Under the pieces are notes generated by a model, which made no database searches, had not been told where the DNA came from, and worked only from the letters and a program-made list of their open reading frames with translations. The translations under genes and the position numbers were made by a program. Shown here piece by piece: positions 52,490 to 58,191 of a DNA stretch of 58,191 nt; the stretch's first letter is position 1, and the number at the start of each line of letters is the position of its first letter. Source of the DNA: Phytohabitans sp036906915 (GTDB lineage Bacteria > Actinomycetota > Actinomycetes > Mycobacteriales > Micromonosporaceae); the NCBI RefSeq assembly GCF_036906915.1, contig NZ_JBAKHX010000050.1, positions 1 to 58,191 on the forward strand, in the 5' to 3' direction.

Positions 52490-53451
52490 TGGCCGGGACG
52501 CACCTGTTGCTTTTCGCCGTAGCGGTCTCGGCGATGGCACCGCGGTTGCTGGCAAATGCGGGGTGGGTCTACCGGTCTCCGCGCCTGGGGATCGCGGCGT
52601 GGTACGCCGTTGTCGGGGCGGTGTTTACAGCAGCGGCGGGCGCACTGGTGGCGGTGGTAGCACCGTGGCAGGCGGCAGACGCGCCGATCTGCGCGGTGTG
52701 GCGGTGGTGCGTACAGGCCACTCGCGGCGACTTCGGTGTGATCGGCCGCATCGCCGGGATGGCGGCGTTTGTCGTCGGTCTTGCCATGGCGGCCCGGCTT
52801 GTGATCACGGGCGTGCGCCTTACGCGGGCGGCGTCGGTGCGGCGGGGCGCGCACCGGCGGATGCTTGCCGTGGCGGGCCGGACGGTGCCGGAGTTGGGCG
52901 CCACGGTGGTGGAGAATCCGCAGCCGGCTGCCTATCTGGTCGCCGGGACGGGGCGCCTTGTGGTGATCACGAGCGGTGCGCTGGACCAGCTGCGCGCTGA
53001 TGAGGTGGCCGCGGTGCTGGCCCACGAACGGGCGCACGCGGCCGGGCGGCACGACCTGTTGCTGGACGGGGTGCGCCTATTGAATCTGGCCTTTCCCCGG
53101 ATGTCGCTGTTTGCGGTGGCCCGTGCCCAACTGACCAGGCTGGTGGAGATCCGGGCGGATGAGGTGGCCACGCAGCAGCACGCCCGGATCAGCCTGGCGC
53201 GCGCGTTGGTGGCGATGGCCACGGCCAGCGCCGCCACCCGGCCCAGCCCGGCGCTGGCGGGCGTCGCGGCGGTCGGTGGCGACGCCGCTGAGCGCCTGCA
53301 CCGGCTGTTGACGCCGCCCGCTCCACTGGCCCGAGCTCACGCAATGGCGTTGGCGGGCGTCATCGCGGCGCTGGCCATCGCCCCTGCAATTCTGGTGGCG
53401 GCCACGTTTGTCCACCCGGTGTTGGGAATGTGTCCGCCGCTGCCGACGTGA
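52489..53451 (+). CDS. M56-family (BlaR1/HtpX-like) membrane metalloprotease
   Basis: This 320-residue protein has four membrane helices and the zinc motif HERAH (VAAVLAHERAHAAGRHD), with a downstream Glu in EIRADEVATQQ. It lacks the penicillin-binding sensor domain of BlaR1. GTG start overlaps the repressor stop by one base. It probably cleaves the neighbouring repressor or degrades a membrane substrate on a signal (inference from family pairs). Confidence 0.87.
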   Translation: MAGTHLLLFAVAVSAMAPRLLANAGWVYRSPRLGIAAWYAVVGAVFTAAAGALVAVVAPWQAADAPICAVWRWCVQATRGDFGVIGRIAGMAAFVVGLAMAARLVITGVRLTRAASVRRGAHRRMLAVAGRTVPELGATVVENPQPAAYLVAGTGRLVVITSGALDQLRADEVAAVLAHERAHAAGRHDLLLDGVRLLNLAFPRMSLFAVARAQLTRLVEIRADEVATQQHARISLARALVAMATASAATRPSPALAGVAAVGGDAAERLHRLLTPPAPLARAHAMALAGVIAALAIAPAILVAATFVHPVLGMCPPLPT

Positions 53452-53522
53452 ACCGGCCGCGGTGGCGTTACCGCATCTTGGCGATGCCGACACTCCAGGA
53501 CGAACGAGCCAGGCTAACTAAT

Positions 53523-53541
53523 CTCCTAAGTACCTTAGGAG
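53523..53541. promoter_or_regulatory. Perfect palindromic operator upstream of the exporter gene
   Basis: CTCCTAAGTACCTTAGGAG is a perfect 8-bp inverted repeat around TAC. It directly follows TAACTA (53514-53519), a possible -10 element, and overlaps an AGGAGG ribosome site. It is a good candidate site for the BlaI/CopY-like repressor. A 19-codon frame starts at ATG 53546, just after the AGGAGG, but resembles no known peptide. Confidence 0.6.
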
Positions 53542-53767
53542 GTAAGATGTCGAGCGTCCGCGCCGAGAGGGGCCTGTGTGGTGTCGACGCTGTGCCGCGG
53601 TGCTGATGCTCCTCCCCATTGTGCTGCTCGCAAACGGGTCGCTGAGCCGCCCAAGCGCCGCCGCGAGCCTCCCCGGCAGCTTCGCGATACCGTGGCCCAG
53701 CTTGATTGACCCGCCGGGACCGGTCGCACTGCGGCTCGCCGTTACTCATCGTCAGAAGGGATCGTGG

Positions 53768-54919
53768 ATGAACCTCGGTGCTGTACTCGTGACGGGTCTG
53801 TTCGCCGGTGGTGTTTCGTGCGCCGCCGTGCAGGGCGGTCTGCTGGCCGGCTTGATCACCCGGCAACGGGCAGCCGCACCGGCCCCACCGAAACGGGCCG
53901 TCGTCAAGGCCGGCGCGGCGGCGCGTCGTCACGGCACGGCGAGCAGCGGGCCGCATGCCAAGGGCAACCGGGCCCCCGCCGGTGAGCCCGTCCAGGCCAG
54001 TGCGTCCCGACGCGCTCGGGTCGCCGACGACCTGGCTCCCGTAGGAGCGTTTCTGGCGGGGAAGCTGGCTTCGCATGCCCTACTCGGCGCCCTGCTGGGT
54101 GCGGTTGGTGCGGCGGTCCAGATCTCGCCCGCGGTCCGGGTGTGGACCCAGCTCGCGGCCGGAGCTTTGATCATCGTCTTCGGTCTCGCCCAACTCGGGG
54201 TTGGCCCGTTCAAACGCCTCGCGATCGAACCGCCGGCGGCCTGGTCGCGCTTCGTGCGTGGCCGAGCCCGTTCCCGGGGCGCCTTCGCCCCCGCGGTGCT
54301 TGGCTTCTTCACCTTCTTGGTGCCGTGCGGTATCACCTTGTCTGTCGAGGCGCTCGCCCTGAGTTCCGGATCGGCGCTGTCCGGGGCCGCGGTGATGGCC
54401 GTGTTCGTCGTCGGCACCGGTCCGCTGTTCACGGTGCTCGGATATGCCGCCCGCAAGGCCGCCACTGCCTGGCGCGGCCGGCTTGCGGTGGCCACCGGCC
54501 TGGTCGTGCTGGCCATGGGCGTCTACACCTTCAATGGCGGCCTGACACTTGCCGACTCGCCGCTGGCTGCCAGCAATCTGCCGCAGACCTTGGGCTTCCA
54601 GCCGCCGCCGGCGGTCGCCGACCCCGCGGTGGTACACCAGGACACCGCCGGCCGGCAGGAAGTCATCGTCACCGCCCGCAGCGACTCCTACAGTCCGGAG
54701 AACATCGCCGCCAAGGCTGGCGTGCCCACCACACTGGTGCTGCGCTCGGTGGACAACAACGGCTGCACCCGCGCGTTTGTCATTCCGTCCCTGGACAAGC
54801 AGTGGACCCTTCCGCAGAACGGCGACACCAGCATCGACCTCGGCGTCCTCAAACCGGGAAAGCTCAGTTACACCTGCGCCATGGGCATGTACGGCGGCCA
54901 ACTCACGATCACCGCATAG
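53768..54919 (+). CDS. TauE/SafE-type membrane protein with C-terminal cupredoxin
   Basis: This 383-residue protein has six membrane helices of the TauE/SafE/CcdA-like class (GLFAGGVSCAAVQGGLLAG, FFTFLVPCGITLSVEALAL, both with conserved Cys). A Lys/Arg/Ala-rich cytosolic insert (about 35-90) is present. A C-terminal cupredoxin domain (about 290-383) shows NGCTRAF and YTCAMGMYGG as putative copper ligands. ATG 53768 gives the family's N-terminus. An in-frame upstream extension back to 53576 has a hydrophobic stretch but no ribosome site. It likely moves or binds copper at the membrane. Confidence 0.8.
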   Translation: MNLGAVLVTGLFAGGVSCAAVQGGLLAGLITRQRAAAPAPPKRAVVKAGAAARRHGTASSGPHAKGNRAPAGEPVQASASRRARVADDLAPVGAFLAGKLASHALLGALLGAVGAAVQISPAVRVWTQLAAGALIIVFGLAQLGVGPFKRLAIEPPAAWSRFVRGRARSRGAFAPAVLGFFTFLVPCGITLSVEALALSSGSALSGAAVMAVFVVGTGPLFTVLGYAARKAATAWRGRLAVATGLVVLAMGVYTFNGGLTLADSPLAASNLPQTLGFQPPPAVADPAVVHQDTAGRQEVIVTARSDSYSPENIAAKAGVPTTLVLRSVDNNGCTRAFVIPSLDKQWTLPQNGDTSIDLGVLKPGKLSYTCAMGMYGGQLTITA

Positions 54920-54929
54920 GAGCATCTAC

Positions 54930-55160
54930 ATGGGACAGACCGTGGCCACGTTGACGTTCACCGTAGATGGCATGCATTGTGCCAGCTGCGGCATGCTCAT
55001 CGACGACGCGCTCGAAGAGCTCGACGGCGTGACCGCGTCGACCACCACGCTGCGCACCGGCAGGGCGAGGGTCGACCTGGACCCGTCTCGGTGCGGCGCC
55101 GAAGAGGTGATCGCGGCCATCGCAGAGGCCGGCTACACCGCACGACTCGAGCGGCCCTGA
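54930..55160 (+). CDS. HMA-domain metallochaperone (CopZ-like)
   Basis: This 76-residue HMA domain has the copper site GMHCASC and the terminal AEAGYTA pattern. It begins ten bases after the exporter gene and is probably its co-transcribed metal donor. It shares only moderate identity with the second HMA protein (55251-55466). Confidence 0.88.
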   Translation: MGQTVATLTFTVDGMHCASCGMLIDDALEELDGVTASTTTLRTGRARVDLDPSRCGAEEVIAAIAEAGYTARLERP

Positions 55161-55194
55161 GGGATGCACCGAGTGGCGGACCGCACACCACGAC

Positions 55195-55211
55195 ATACCG
55201 TAGGGGGGTAT
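55195..55211. promoter_or_regulatory. CsoR-type copper operator overlapping a -10 box
   Basis: ATACCGTAGGGGGGTAT is a pseudo-palindrome of the TACC...GGTA type bound by CsoR copper sensors. It overlaps TATAGT (55209-55214), a near-consensus -10. Cu(I) binding would release the repressor from the copZ promoter. No csoR gene is in the window. Confidence 0.65.
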
Positions 55212-55250
55212 AGTGTGTTGAGCGTGACGGCCGCGAGGAGAGGAAACGTG

Positions 55251-55466
55251 ATGAGCACGACCACGTACACGGTTTCGGGTATGACCTGCGCACACTGCGC
55301 CAACTCGGTCTCAACCGAGGTCGGGGCGCTTGCGGGCGTGAACCACGTGCGGGTCGACCTGGCCACCGGGCAGGTCACCGTGACCAGCGAGCAGCCGCTG
55401 GACATCGAGGCGGTGCGCGGCGCGGTCGATGAGGCCGGCTACGAGCTGTCCGGCGTGGCCCAGTGA
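55251..55466 (+). CDS. copZ: Copper chaperone CopZ
   Basis: This 71-residue HMA domain has GMTCAHC and VDEAGYEL. ATG 55251 is used (GAGGAGA upstream); a GTG three bases earlier is possible. It heads an operon with an exported His-rich protein (GTGA overlap) and copA, downstream of the CsoR-type box. Confidence 0.92.
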   Translation: MSTTTYTVSGMTCAHCANSVSTEVGALAGVNHVRVDLATGQVTVTSEQPLDIEAVRGAVDEAGYELSGVAQ

Positions 55467-56317
55467 ACATAGCGGTGAGGCTGAGCGCGTTCGCGCTCAC
55501 GCTCGGTGCGGTCTTCGGCGGCACCTATGCCGCCGGAGCCCTCGCCGGGCCGGTCGCGACCGAGACGGCCGACGCCGAGCCGACCATGGAGCACGAGGAG
55601 ACAGACAGCAGCGCCGCCCAGGCGTCGGCTTCTGGCCCGGGTGGGCTCGCCGTATCCGCGGACGGCTACACATTGCGTCCCGTCGCCAGCCAGTCCGGCG
55701 AGTTCGCGTTCCGCATCCTCGACGCCTCCAACGCCGCCGTGACCGGCTTCCAGACCAGCCACGACAAGCAGCTGCACCTGATCGTGGTGCGGCGTGACCT
55801 GACCGGCTTCCAACACCTGCACCCGACGATGACGCCGGAAGGCACCTGGCGGACCCCACTGACCCTGGCCCAGGCAGGACAGTGGCGGGTGTTCGCCGAC
55901 TTCCTGCCCACCGGGCGCGAACGGCAGGTCATCCTCGGCGTCGACGTGCCGGTGGGTGGGCTCTACCAGCCGGCTCCGCTGCCCGCACCGGCCACCACCG
56001 TGACGGTCGAGGACTACACGATCGCCGTGCACGGTGACCTGCGTGCCGGGCACACCAGCAGACTCACCCTGACCGTGTCGAAGGCCGGGGTTGCGGTGAC
56101 TGACCTACAGCCGTATCTGGGCGCCTACGGCCATCTCGTCGCGCTGCGCGACGGAGACCTCGGTTTCCTGCACATCCACCCGCACGAGAGCACCAGCGCC
56201 GGGCCGCAGGTGTCTTTCGACGTGGAGGTCCCCACGGCGGGGGCGTACCGGCTTTTCCTTGACTTCCAGCACGGCGGCGTGGTGCGCACCGCCGCCTTCA
56301 CCGCCACCGCCGCGTAA
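55463..56317 (+). CDS. Exported His-rich putative copper-binding protein
   Basis: This 284-residue protein has a signal peptide or anchor (about 1-28) and an acidic/His segment (EPTMEHEETD). Two homologous modules follow, each with a clustered His motif: SHDKQLHLIVVRRDLTGFQHLHP (about 98-120) and LGAYGHLVALRDGDLGFLHIHPHE (about 213-236). The His spacing is conserved between modules, suggesting two metal sites. I do not know a named family with certainty. Sandwiched between copZ and copA, it probably binds copper outside the membrane. Confidence 0.75.
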   Translation: MNIAVRLSAFALTLGAVFGGTYAAGALAGPVATETADAEPTMEHEETDSSAAQASASGPGGLAVSADGYTLRPVASQSGEFAFRILDASNAAVTGFQTSHDKQLHLIVVRRDLTGFQHLHPTMTPEGTWRTPLTLAQAGQWRVFADFLPTGRERQVILGVDVPVGGLYQPAPLPAPATTVTVEDYTIAVHGDLRAGHTSRLTLTVSKAGVAVTDLQPYLGAYGHLVALRDGDLGFLHIHPHESTSAGPQVSFDVEVPTAGAYRLFLDFQHGGVVRTAAFTATAA

Positions 56318-56339
56318 CGAACATTCGACGGGAGATGTC

Positions 56340-58127
<1,788 letters not shown>

Positions 58128-58145
<18 letters not shown>

Positions 58146-58191
58146 GGTCGTGGTGTCCGTTTGACGCGTTTCGGTTTGGTGGCGCCTGTGA
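58128..58191. repeat. Right terminal inverted repeat (likely IS end)
   Basis: Exact reverse complement of bases 1-64. It begins inside copA, three bases after a CTAG (58122-58125). It includes the TAA that ends the truncated copA frame. Confidence 0.85.

Overview
The window is high-GC actinobacterial DNA. Its gene content points to a soil actinomycete, probably of the Micromonosporaceae: a CebR-controlled cellulase and beta-glucosidase, a conservon-type sensor pair, a fused attenuator-controlled anthranilate synthase, LpqY-SugABC, ClgR-type boxes, DUF3159 and a c-di-AMP riboswitch. The family assignment is inference. Genes are dense, use GTG starts freely and overlap by ATGA or GTGA in several operons. 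The two window ends are a perfect 64-bp inverted repeat. The right copy cuts a copper ATPase gene, so the window looks like a contig lying between two copies of one insertion sequence.

Region 1 (1-10.6 kb): a flavin/F420-type oxidoreductase and a RusA-like protein converge. They are followed by an lpqY-sugA-sugB-sugC trehalose importer operon. On the minus strand lie trpEG, behind a leader peptide with tandem Trp codons and an attenuator, and a PLP aminotransferase. A sugar kinase is divergent. A 77-bp near-identical repeat is embedded in the coding sequence of both trpEG and the kinase.

Region 2 (10.7-26.5 kb): a two-gene conservon remnant (cvnA-cvnB), a Ser/Thr kinase, an APH-family kinase, a GH1 beta-glucosidase and a large secreted GH48 cellulase. 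Three CebR-type operators tie the last two into one regulon. Next come a membrane protein, an acyltransferase, a secreted Xaa-Pro peptidase and an orphan clpP with two ClgR-type boxes.

Region 3 (26.5-43 kb): a translationally coupled operon encodes an ABC ATPase stripped of its catalytic motifs, a lipoprotein, a fused two-domain permease and a STAND/TPR protein with a broken P-loop. No normal ATPase is encoded in it. A DUF3159 gene sits behind an iron-box-like operator. A second operon encodes an Fn3 protein, MoxR, DUF58 and a transglutaminase-fold protein that has lost its catalytic Cys and His. A TPR/Fn3 protein and RidA follow.

Region 4 (43-58.2 kb) is an accessory island. It begins at tRNA-Leu(GAG) with an AbrB-like gene and a tyrosine recombinase. 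It carries a secreted LVIVD protein, a tyrosinase-VWA fusion with a His-rich tail, a frameshifted wall hydrolase under a c-di-AMP riboswitch, and a methyltransferase. It ends with a copper module: a BlaI/CopY-like repressor with an M56 protease, a TauE/SafE-cupredoxin exporter, two metallochaperones, a His-rich exported protein and copA, which the terminal repeat truncates.

The strongest candidates for something undescribed are the ATPase-less ABC/STAND operon, the tyrosinase-VWA fusion in a mobile copper island, and the 77-bp ORF-invading repeat.
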